DNA from: Phalacrocorax aristotelis
Taxonomy: Eukaryota > Chordata > Aves > Suliformes > Phalacrocoracidae
DNA: 64,000 bases
Direction: 5' to 3'
NCBI RefSeq assembly: GCF_949628215.1
Contig: NC_134288.1
Location: 5,766,001 to 5,830,000 of the forward strand
Shown here: one piece after another, positions 23,059 through 33,000 of the stretch
How the letters are laid out: each line of letters opens with the position of its first letter
How positions within the stretch are numbered: the stretch's first letter is position 1
Program-made: the position numbers and the translations under genes
The notes under the pieces: model-generated
Told to the model about the DNA's origin: nothing
The model's input: the letters and a program-made list of their open reading frames with translations, nothing else
Database searches by the model: none

Positions 23059-24392
23059 TCAAACGCTGGTATTGTTCAGGGATAAAGGCAAGCCAAGGAG
23101 TGGATTCAATTTAATTACAGTGCAAATGATAGCCCAGCGCCAGGAGCACATTGGTGCTGAGATGCTGGCACCCTGTGGAAATATGAGCTGTGGCTCTGGT
23201 GCCATTGAGTCACATTGCAGTGTACCATGAGAGGAGGTGCCATATTTTAAAGGAATGGTCATTTTTCAGAGAAATATAGGAGGACAATTTTGAGAACTCT
23301 GTAGAGAGTGGTAGTGTGGTGTGCAGAAAGCTCCTGAGCCGGCAGTGCTGGCGGGCAGCGGTGCAAAGAGGTTGCTTCTGCCTGCCTGGGAGCTGTGACC
23401 TCTCAGGGCATGAGAGGTTGCTCAGTGTTTTGAAGTGTGACGCAAGGTGATTTTTTTTTTTTTGGTCACTTGTGACACTGAAAATTACTCTAAGCAGCGT
23501 AAAGTGCACACTGACAAAGCGCTGTCTTCCCCACCAAGGAGATGGGCTTTTAATCCAACCTCGCATGCACATATTTTCTGTTGTTATCGGTAGGATGTTT
23601 TGATAGCTCGTTTGAAGAGATGATTCTGTAGTTTCCTTGGGCTTACATAGGTGTCATCAAAAACCTGAGGAGGAAACACTTAGACCATCAGAAGACACCC
23701 TTGACTATCTTCAGTGGGGAACTGCCAAGTGATAGAGCCCAATGAAAAGCAGCTTTGTAAAGAATCCAGAAATGAGAAAGTAATTCCTGTGACAATCTAC
23801 ACCGGATGCTTGTCTCTGGTTAACTCTCCTTTCCTCTTTGCTTCTCTTTTTCATGTCTCTTCCTAGTGCACAGTATGGAAACAAAAATGTAGAACAGCTT
23901 TACTTTAAAATCAGCTTTACTTCCAAATAAGCACCTGTAACCTTGTCTCATTGTCAGGGAATTTTTTGACACGGAAAAGACTTGCATGTATGTTATCTGA
24001 CTGTCAAAGGATGGCATGCCTTAAACCATCTGCTTTTTGTAACGTCCTTGTCTGTAATGGGAGGTCCTCTGGGAACGTGCAGATGCTTGAGAATTAAGGT
24101 GAAACTTCAGAAATCATTAGTTTAGTACATCACATCTAGTATGTTCCTCAGAAAGATCAAAATACATTATTTTAACTGCAGGAAGACACTAAGATGCTTT
24201 GTTTTTAGATACAAAAGATAAAAATCCTCCTTCACTAAAGTCAAGAAGATCTCTGTGTAGTCAGGAATTGACCCAGTCTCTTCCAGAAGAGTTTCTGATC
24301 GTTGACTGTCAGAGATATTTGATTATTCTTTTAGAGGAATGTTTACACTGAGACAGGGGTAGTAAGGTGGCAGCAATACTTGGCTCATGTTC
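23059..24392. other. Unique sequence, no gene seen
   Basis: The frame at 23210-23572 on the minus strand (120 codons) has no domain. A run of T residues lies at 23451-23463. No RNA gene or clear repeat was recognised in this stretch. Confidence 0.55.
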
Positions 24393-24572
24393 AGTGTTTT
24401 ATATCTATAAACCCAGGCATTTTCCAAGCAAGGTAAATATAGGTTTGCAGATGAGAAATTTGCAGCACAAACACAGATGAAGTGACTCGTGCAAGGTCAC
24501 ATAGAAAGCTGGTTGCAGGGCTTGGAAGAGAAGCCTGTTGGTCTGACTCGCTTCTCCTCTATCCCTGTTGTT
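24393..24572 (+). mobile_element. MIR-like SINE fragment
   Basis: A decayed tRNA-derived SINE core. Diagnostic words in order are TTGCAGATGAGAAA near 24445 (family 'TTACAGATGAGGAAACTGAGGCAC'), AAGTGACTCGTGCAAGGTCACATAG at 24480-24504 (family 'AAGTAACTTGCCCAAGGTCACACAG'), then a GGCTTGGAAGAGAAGCC..TGACTCGCTTCTCC stretch matching the 'GGATTCGAACCCAGG..TCTGACTCC' end. The internal promoter head is missing. Copies like this were inserted early in amniote history and are fixed relics. Confidence 0.7.
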
Positions 24573-26535
24573 ATTTCACATCTATTATTATCTTGACTTA
24601 TTTGCTTGATTGTTTCAAATCATATCTGCTCCTACCTTCCTATTGTTCATGGCACTGAGGCTGTAATTTTTGGTGATCCCATAACGGAGAGGAAAATGTG
24701 TCTTTTTTTCCCCCTTTTTTGCCATCAGTTTCACTGTTAATAACTTAGAAATGCTGTTTATTCTTTATTCTTGGGTGCAGAACGATGAGGAAAGCTCGGT
24801 CTGATAGAGAGGATGACGTATTTGCACAGCACTCCAGAGGTTCCTCTCCTACTCCTTAACTATTCTACCCCATCCCAGCCACGCCAGCAAGCAAAACAAC
24901 ATGGATACTCTTCTGTTGGGTTGTTGGCTAAAATGCAGAAGAGAGGCAGTGTGGCTTGGGACAGCGGGTATTTACACTGCCCCTTGCAGATCTTAGGCTT
25001 GATATCTTTGAAGAGCATGCAGTGCTCCTGAGCATGTTCCTTCAGGGTGTCCTTCCCCATATCGCAGGAGACCTGTTGGTGTCCCCATCCGTGCATGACC
25101 CTAGAAGCTGTTTGTCCCTTCTGTGCTGCTGTGTTGCCGCCTTCTGCGACTGGTTCATCGCCACGCTACCCCTCAGTGGAGTCTGTGGTTCATAGTGATC
25201 CTTATCATCTTGTGATAACTGTTGTAAAAGATTCTATAAATAGAATTTCCTCCTGCCCAAGTCTTCTCGCTAGCTCAGCTGGTTTATTTTTAACAGAAAG
25301 GCATGTTGATGCTAAGCAGAAATAATTTTTTTTAAATCTCTCTATTAAACATAAAAAGATGCTGTGTCTGAGTAAAAAACAAAGGTGCCCCTTAGATATT
25401 TTTAAAGCTTCCAAAAATAGTCTCAAGTCTGTGACAAAGCTTATTGAGCAGGAATAGTTGTGGACAGCAGTTCTATGATGGAAAGGACCGTGCGTCTGCA
25501 AGAAGGGAGACCGGTTGAACAAAGACCTCTAAAACGAACTGGCTGAGGGCTGCTCTTGAAAAGGCTCGATAGCAGCACTGCCCAAGTAGCATTGCTGATG
25601 ATCTCGTATGTGTTTGCCCTTCTGGGCCTGCAACTGCCCTTGGGGTTGGGAGCCCCTTTCTGCAGTGGAGTCTTCGCTGGAGCCCTGCAGGCCCACTGCG
25701 AGAGCCTCTGCTGGGCAGTGACGGCGTGCTGAGAGAAGGCAGTGAGTTCGCCGTCTGGTATATTTCAGTATAAAGAGAGAAGGAGGATTGTTAGTTTCGC
25801 CTTGTATGCACAACTGATATTGGACTTGAAAAAAAGGAAGATTTGGTTATTGTTTCTGCTGCTGTACCCCTGCACCCTCTGGGTCAGAGCACAACCATAT
25901 ATGCAGTTGATTCAGCCTCCAGCACAACTGAGGAGACAGAAAATCTGGGGGGGAGAGAAGCAGATGGGGTTGGGACTCTCCAAGGAGATGTGTTTTACAG
26001 GGTTCCCGACACTTTTTCTTCCCCCCCATAGTGGGGGCTTTTGTCTCCTTATTCATGGCAAATGCCAAGTCAAGTGTTTGTGTGTTCACGCCTAGTGAGA
26101 GGGGAAACGTCTCTAGAGAATTTCTGAAAAATTATAAAAGATAAACTGATTATTATTAAAATTGCAAAGTAGCCAACTGGTGAACTGCTGAACAGCTTAT
26201 ATGGAGAAGAAAAGTCAGCATTATAAAACAGAGGAGATCTTCTATTGTTTGCATTTAGAAAAAAATATTAGCTTGTTTCAATCCCAACGTGACGGATTAG
26301 CTATGCTAAACCAGCCTGCATTTGTGTTCAAGTCCAGCGCACATCACAGGTGAATTTCTGCCCACGTGAATGTAGGGTTTTTCAGAGGGACGTAGCCAGT
26401 TTTGCTCTCCCATATGGCAGGGCAGAGAGGTCGGTTTCTCTTGAACTTCGTTGGCTGCCCAGACAGAAAAGGGATTGGGCAGTAGATTAAGATTTGAGGC
26501 TCAGTTCTTATTTGTCCTCTAAATATCCTGCATGC
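24573..26535. other. Unique sequence, no gene seen
   Basis: Frames of 80-117 codons occur on both strands at 24813-26095 and overlap each other. None carries a domain or consistent splice context. The most GC-balanced part, 24950-25200, was checked for exon boundaries and gave none that I would support. Confidence 0.5.
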
Positions 26536-26539
26536 CCTC

Positions 26540-26650
26540 TAGAAAATGGATTTATTGTTTTCAGCCTTGATTCCTCACCTGTAAAATTGGGAAAAATACT
26601 TCGTTTGTGCCCCACTTATTTATACAGGCATCTCTTTCACGATGGATGCT
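26540..26650 (+). mobile_element. MIR-like SINE fragment (short)
   Basis: The string CAGCCTTGATTCCTCACCTGTAAAATTGGGAAAAATAC at about 26562-26599 matches the MIR core 'TGCCTCAGTTTCCTCATCTGTAAAATGGGGATAATA' in order and orientation. Flanks are too decayed to set borders. No functional reading is implied. Confidence 0.5.
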
Positions 26651-28383
26651 CTTCTGATCTGGTTGGTACTGTGCTTGGTGCAGTGAGGTCTCATTCCCTT
26701 CTTGGCACTCTAGAGTGCCATTTATATTGCAGCAATCCTTATAACTATCAGTAAAATAAAATTAATGGAGACAGACCTAACCTGCCTGAATTGCTGGTAC
26801 TTTAGATAGAATTTGAATGTAAAGCTTGCCTGGGTTTGGTGGCTGTCCTCTGCCCATAGCTGTCAACATGCACCAGCGACTGTCAGGATGAATGATGGAT
26901 TAACAAACGTGTAATGATTTAGTCCCTCTCCAGGAACAAGCAATACTGCCTGAGTGACATGCATTCCAGATATGCAGAGAAGAGGGATGTGTGGCGTTGC
27001 CTCACTCAATAACAGGATCTGGCAACTGAGGAAAGCAATGTTTTTCACCCATTACAATGTGCATATATATGTGGATCCTAGAAAATGCAGATGGGAGACA
27101 TGAGGTTCTGGATTAATTTGGCTTTTTTAAATCCGAGGGTATTATTTGGCAGCAGAACATTAAAATTCCAAGCTGAAAGGCTTCATGCTTGGTTTTTTTT
27201 TTTTTTTACCAGGTGATGTTAGTGAGTGACCGGGTGGGTTCACTGGACTCCACAAGGTACTTCTGTTTATGGATGAAGCCATGCAGATGGAGATCAAAGG
27301 TTGTGTATAGCTGCTATAGAGCATGCTGGGGCTGAGAGAGGTCGGGCACCAGAGATTAATTTCTTGGCTGGTTAGAGCCAAGGTTTAATAGCAGACTTGG
27401 AAAGGACAGTGATTGAGTTTACTGCTAGCAGAACCTATAGTTCAGGTCAAGTAAAAGGAAGGAGCTAAGGGGCTCTGTGTGTTGGCTGCAGGAGAAAATC
27501 TAATGGCTTAACAATATGTGGCCTCAACAAGACATATTATAGTTGCTGCCACTAGTGAGCTCCGCGCTGCTGTGCTGGGGCAGGGGGTAGAGAGAGGAGA
27601 CGCACCCCTGCATCTGGTGCGTCACCTTTAACAAACCAGGCATTTCTGGGGTTAGGCTAATGCTCACAGCAAGGCAAAGCAAACACACAAAGGAAGCCTT
27701 GTTAATTCTGAAAGTGAAGAGGAAAGAAAGGAAAACATCAGTGTTTTCTACATGGGGAAAACAGTGTATCTGAAGTGCAACGGGGAAATGTGTTTTCTTC
27801 TTAGTCTTTTGAATTGCGTTCTTCAACAAACCCATGTAGATATCAAATATCCCACAATCAGGGCTACATGACCTATTTTGGCTAAATTAAGAACTGATTT
27901 TGAAGCTGAGATTAAACTGTGCTCTGATGTTAACTGTACTCCATCTTTTCATCCTACTATTCTCTTACACTTCAGTTTCAAAGTTTCCAGTTAATTTTTT
28001 TTTACAGTTGTGCCCCTTATTTATGTAACCTATTTAATCATATCTATCTACTCTGTGATTTTCCTCTCCCTGCTTTCAAAAAGTGCTTTTGGAGTATTTT
28101 TTTTTCTTTTAGAGCATGTAGAACAAAAATCTGGCCAGGAGAGTTTGCTTTGAGCTTTCATGTTTTGTTTTGAATGAGGTCCTATGTTATTATAAATAAG
28201 TAATGTATTAAGGTAAAGGATTTTGCAAACCATTTCAGGCTGTTACCTTTCTGGTGGAGGGAGCCTAGCTGTGTGCAGGAAAGACTTAGTACAGGTGGTG
28301 GCCTGCCAGCTTGGTGCTATGGACCCCAGAACAAAATCTGCAGGAAGAAGATAGGTCTTTCATTAGTGATTTGTCCTGGAGTT
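26651..28383. other. Unique sequence, no gene seen
   Basis: A perfect 18-bp palindrome lies at 26703-26720. T runs lie at 27192-27206 and near 28000. The frame at 27524-27835 on the minus strand (103 codons) has no domain. No RNA gene or exon was recognised. Confidence 0.55.
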
Positions 28384-28850
28384 ATAGAATCATAGAATCA
28401 TTAAGGTTGGAAAAGACCTCTAGGATCATCAAGTCCAACCATCAACCCAACACCCCCAGGCCTCCTAAACCATGCCCTGAAGTGCCATGTCTACATGTCT
28501 TTTAAATACCTCCGGGGATGGTGACTCCCCCACCTCTCTGGGCAGCCTGTGCCAGGGCCTGACCGCTCTGGCAGGGAAGACATTTCCCCTCATCTCCAAC
28601 CTAAACCTCCCCTGACACAGCTTGAGGCCGTTCCCTCTCGTCCTGTCACTGGTGACCTGGGAGCAGAGACCAGCCCCCCCCTCACTCCAGCCCCTCTCAG
28701 GCAGCTGCAGAGAGCGAGAAGGGCTCCCCTCAGCCCCCTCTTCTCCAGGCTAAACCCCCCCAGCCCCCCCAGCCGCCCCCCAGCACACTTGTGCTCCAGA
28801 CCCTGCCCCAGCCCCGCTGCCCTTCTCTGGACACGCTCCAGCAACTTCCA
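28384..28850 (-). mobile_element. Avian CR1 LINE, 5'-truncated 3' end
   Basis: The best-preserved mobile element in the window. On the minus strand it ends in the CR1 octamer tail, seen on plus as ATAGAATCATAGAATCAT at 28384-28401. Next to it on plus is GGTTGGAAAAGACCTCTAGGATCATCAAGTCCAACC-type sequence, the classic CR1 3' untranslated end. Going inward, the plus strand shows the complements of the C-terminal reverse-transcriptase landmarks: CTGGGCAGCCTGTGCCAGGGCCTGACC, CTTGAGGCCGTTCCCTCTCGTCCTGTC, CTCTTCTCCAGGCTAAAC and CTTCTCTGGACACGCTCCAGC. Recognition stops near 28850, so the copy is about 465 bp, the usual 5'-truncated length class for CR1. Only the 3' tip is present, so it cannot encode an active enzyme. 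The GC-rich plus-strand frames over it (for example 28549-28872) are chance frames. No target-site duplication is apparent, as is normal for CR1. Confidence 0.95.
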
Positions 28851-28959
28851 GGGAACAGGAGAATCGCGATAATATCACAGGCCGGACATGAGCACGCGTG
28901 CCAGGTACCCACACCCCCACAGCCCCAGGGATCTCTGGCTTTTAGAGCCTCATTTTCTT

Positions 28960-29560
28960 GCCCTTTGTGTTCTGCCATGCCCCCAGGCACAGGCATGTAC
29001 CCCGCCCTGGGAGGGGAGAGGCAGCACCCCCCGGCCCCCGGAGAGGGTCCGCAGCAGCAGTGGGGCACCAGGGCTCAGAACAGCTTCTGGCACAGCTCCG
29101 ATCCGACCCCGGGTGCCGACGGAGACCCGCCTGGAGCCGCGGGGCTGCGTCCGGCCGCCTGCCCCCGGGCTGGGGCAGCGCCGGAGCGAGCGGCCCGGAC
29201 TGGGTGCCCCCGCCTTCTTTTGGGTGAGTCCTTCTGGGTAGATCCCTAAGGGAGCCCTCGCCCCCCCCCCCCCCCCCGGACAAGTGATTACACCTTGTGG
29301 GTACCCAGGAAAGGGAGAGAGCTCCTTTTGTGAGTGAGCGTGTGTGTGCACTTTGGACCATCGTTCCTGTGTATAAATGTGTAGTGATAATACCCCGACA
29401 GACAACTCCAGCCTGTTAGGGGTTAAATGTTACCTGAGGGTTGACTGATTTAAATTTACTCCTGTTTCTCATTGTTTCTGTTGTGGTTTTGGCTATTTCG
29501 TTAAATAAAGTTAACCTTGTCCTTCATCTGGGTTATTTTTAGTGTACCTCTGCGACACCG
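28960..29560 (+). promoter_or_regulatory. CpG-rich block with TATA-like and AATAAA signals: promoter or possible solo LTR
   Basis: Directly after the CR1, G+C rises sharply, with about 18 CpG in 120 bp around 29095-29215. A GTGAGT donor match starts at 29224. A run of 17 C occupies 29261-29277. TATAAAT lies at 29372-29378 and AATAAA at 29504-29509, 132 bp apart, followed by a T-rich stretch. TATA plus AATAAA at that spacing is the layout of a retroviral long terminal repeat (U3, R, U5). A CpG block, donor and TATA could equally be a cellular promoter. I could not fix TG/CA termini or a target duplication, and no internal retroviral genes or primer-binding site flank it. Frames over it (for example 28942-29405 minus) are GC-driven. 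Confidence 0.35.
29261..29277. repeat. Poly-C tract
   Basis: An uninterrupted run of 17 C, which is G on the minus strand. It can cause assembly error and could form a G-quadruplex with the neighbouring G-rich minus-strand sequence. Confidence 0.95.
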
Positions 29561-29998
29561 TGATCCATGTAGTGCTGTCAGAGTGTGTGTGTCTCAGCTA
29601 TGCGGAAAGCATCCGTTTGACCCTGTGTTAGAAATTCCTCATTCTGTGGGTCCGAGTCAAGTGTTCATTGCATTTCCTATTAAAACGCTTTCCTAACTGG
29701 CCTTGCCTTAAATTCTCTTTCTTGGAAGTCTCCTGCTCTTGTGAAGTTTTGCTTATTTTTCACCTCAGTGTGCTCTTTCTCAGGAAGGTTCCAGAGGCTG
29801 CACCAAAAGTGAACTGAGTGACATGGGTTTGCTGATTAAGCACAGATGGGATTCCTCTCCCAAAGTGTTCTTATGTTGTCTCCATCCATTAAACTTGCTA
29901 CAAAAGTTGTTGACACGACTCTGCAGTCCCTCCTGTTAGTTATTCTGCTCTTTTTAGAAGCAAATGCTTGTTGGGTAGCAATGAATGATCCGATCATG

Positions 29999-30060
29999 TA
30001 GTGGTTAGGATCCTCACCAGAGATTTGGACTTATGCTTCAAATCAGATTGCAGAGAGGTC
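29999..30060 (+). mobile_element. tRNA-derived SINE head (MIR-like) or tRNA relic
   Basis: TAGTGGTTAGGAT at 29999-30011 equals a tRNA-type A box (found in tRNA-Glu and in the MIR head). A B-box-like GCTTCAAATCA follows at 30035-30045, 36 nt further on, close to the usual spacing. A poly-T stretch at 30061-30076 follows at once. No cloverleaf with paired acceptor ends can be drawn, so it is not a functional tRNA gene. A decayed SINE head is the likelier reading. Confidence 0.4.
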
Positions 30061-30076
30061 TTTTTTTTTTTTTTTT
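30061..30076. repeat. Poly-T tract
   Basis: A run of 16 T directly after the tRNA-like head. It could act as a Pol III terminator for that relic or be simple slippage. Confidence 0.8.
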
Positions 30077-33000
30077 GTCTCAGGTAGCTGCTGAGATGAA
30101 TCCATGGTGACTTGCAGATCCCTCGAGACATTCTTCTGAAAGGTTTCTAGTTTTGCCATCACGTAAAATGGGGAAAAAAACAGGTTTGCTTTTTTAAATT
30201 TGTCTGAAGGTTGTTTTCTTGTCCAGTTCAAATTAGCAAAACAGAAGGAACTTGGATGTTTGTTTGGAAGGGATTAACGTAATGTTAAGTTTTGCCTTTC
30301 ATGGAAAGAAACTTTGGAAAGGATTCTAAATCTCGTGAATCAAAGCTTGAATCAGCCTCTAGATCTGAGCCTGATCTGTAGCAGTGGAAGGGGCAGACTA
30401 TACTTAGATCTGCCTGCTGCAGGCCACGTTCCTCCGCCTCCAGAGCATCCTGTAGTAGCTGCTGTCAGTCAGGACAGCAGAGTCAATGAAGCCAGGTCCA
30501 GGCAAGCTCCGATTTGGATGGTTTTCAATATGACATGTCATCTTTAATTTTTTTTTATTTTCTTTTCTTCTAGAACCGGTGTGTTTCAGCTGGGTTTCTC
30601 TAACAGAGGTGCCAACATCCTTTTTCACCAGAACTGTGTGCAACACCCAGGTTCATAAGGGCTGAAGGAAAACTGTCACAGAGACAGACAGGTACGCAAC
30701 TTCCCTGCTTTACTGACTCTATGCCAGATTTGAAATCTGTGGTAAATTACTCTTCCTTCAATTTTTCACATTTTGTACACCTTGCTTAGGCATTACTAAA
30801 TCATTTATGCTTCCCGCTCTACATATTCTTTTGTGGTTTTATTTTATTTTATTTCTATGGGGGAAAAATACCCAATGGAGATGAAAGCATCTCCGCTCCA
30901 GATGCTGACGGCCCCTGACCCACCCAAATCCAACCGACAGCCTGTGTCCCTTACCTACTTTTCAAACACTGCATCCCTCTGTAGGATAATGCAGTTATGA
31001 TGGTATTTAAGAAAGTCTTATCATATTAGAAAGGAAATTCAATATATCCATAATTTTACTGGTACAAATGCAGAGAATGTCACTGCTGTGGAAAGTCAAA
31101 ACCCTGCCTCTGAGCAGACCTGAACTGACTGAAAGATGGAGATAAGCAACTTTCTGATTCTGCTTGCTGTACTGCCCCTTCTCAAACCAAAATCAGCCCA
31201 GTTTTATCACTCTTTTAGTCTCATCTCAGTTAGGCTTCTAGTTAATCTAAAACATGTAATGCAGGGCAGCCAAAGCAGAATAACATAATACATGATAGAA
31301 ATTTTGCTTTTAAAAAGGCATAACTTACTCTCATGGCCCTGCATGTTCTCTCTGCTTGTATCACCCAGTTTCATAAGCAGGACTCTAAGTTTGGGATTTA
31401 GCCTCTCTGTCAAATTTTTGGCTACCTGAGCAGATGCATTAAGGTGCTTTCCTGCAAATTCTCCTCTAATTGCTCCAAGTGCTGTGGCCATCAAGCAGAA
31501 GTCCAGTTGGTAAACTCTGCAGCTTGTGGACAACTTTTCTTGCCAACCATGCATTACAAAGGGCTAATTGTAAAAGTGGTGCACCTGCTGGCTCCCTTGG
31601 TGGCTGGAGCCAACAGAGAAAAAAATAGTAATTTATTAATGATCGAGTCACAAATAGTAATGAAAACAATAGGAGCATCTGAAGGAAGCGCTGCCGGGGG
31701 CAGAGGTGCAGGTGCTCTGTGCCCTGAACAGGCTTGTCGGCATTTTTATAAAGCTACTTTACAGCCCTTATCAATTTCCTACTGCTTTCTGTGTACCCCC
31801 TGCCCCTTTGCAAATGTTTTGCCTGCACAACAGGCTCAGCATTTCTTGTTGTAGGTGATAAAATAGCTGTCACCCTGTGGAGGGAGGAAAGAGGCAAAAA
31901 ATAAAAATGTTAGGTCCAAAGAAACAAAGCAGAGGAATGCATTTCAGAGCAAGCAAACGAGTACTAATGGAGCCGCTGAGTCGGCACAGGGAGAGCGATG
32001 ATGTGATCTTAGCTGAGGAATGCTAAAAGATTTGGGGTAACAAATGCTGGAGGGCAAGAGAGACTCATTCCTTAAACTGAGGCAGTACTCTGTGCATAGC
32101 CTTGGATTTCAAAGGTGACTGGCGCACGTACGCACCTCCGCCAACACCATCCACAAGGAGTTTTGGATCTTGTGCATGTCTCTGAAAATCTCAGCCATAA
32201 TTTAGCTAACTACATGACAGTGACAAGCCTAAGACTTTTTTTTTTCCCCTTAAGTAGGCAGAACAGAAAGCACAACCTCCCTGTACCACTTGAGTAGTCA
32301 TAAGATGTGGTCATGCTGTCTCTCAAAATACTGTGGCTCTTGGAATACTGCGATAATACAACTGATATGCATAAATGAATGTAAAATCTTTAGGAAAAGA
32401 GTATGATGAGCTAAGGAACTAATTCTTTTGTAGCCAGCTCTCACCACTGGCACAAGGCAGTACAGTGCAGGCAAAACACAGCAGCTGATCGCAAGGTGCA
32501 GAAGGACTGAAAAGACAATCGGGTTGTGCTAGGCTCCCGTCATGGCCAGGATCAGGATCAGAGATAACATGATGTGTGTGATCTTAACGTTTACCTTTCC
32601 TCTGTTTTGGCTGTCATACATGGCTTTAGCATGGTACCTTCCCCTGAGAGACAGCATTAATGCAGACATCAGCTGGATGTGCTTCGGTCCGTGAGTGGTG
32701 GGTTGTGTCTGCAGCACTCTCCAGAGCTACTTCTGTTAATATTATAACTTAATTCAGCTTACAATGAAGGAAAGCTGCACTAAATGGAAAATTCTTGCAC
32801 TGCCGTTGTTTAAATGCTCAAACAGGGACATTTACCACGGCTGAGGTGGGATTGGGAACCTTTCTAGACTGTGGGAACTTGCTTGTGTGTCTGAGCCTAT
32901 AAACCTAAGTGTAGTCTGAGGGACTAAAAATGGTCAGTTCTCAAACATTGCAGGTGTAGACGTCTCAGCAGAAAGGATTAAGGATTCAAACTGAGAAGTC

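Noticed and set aside
28549..29405. Several frames of 80-152 codons on both strands
   Set aside because: They run across the antisense of CR1 and the GC-rich block, and the C- and G-rich repeats explain the openness.
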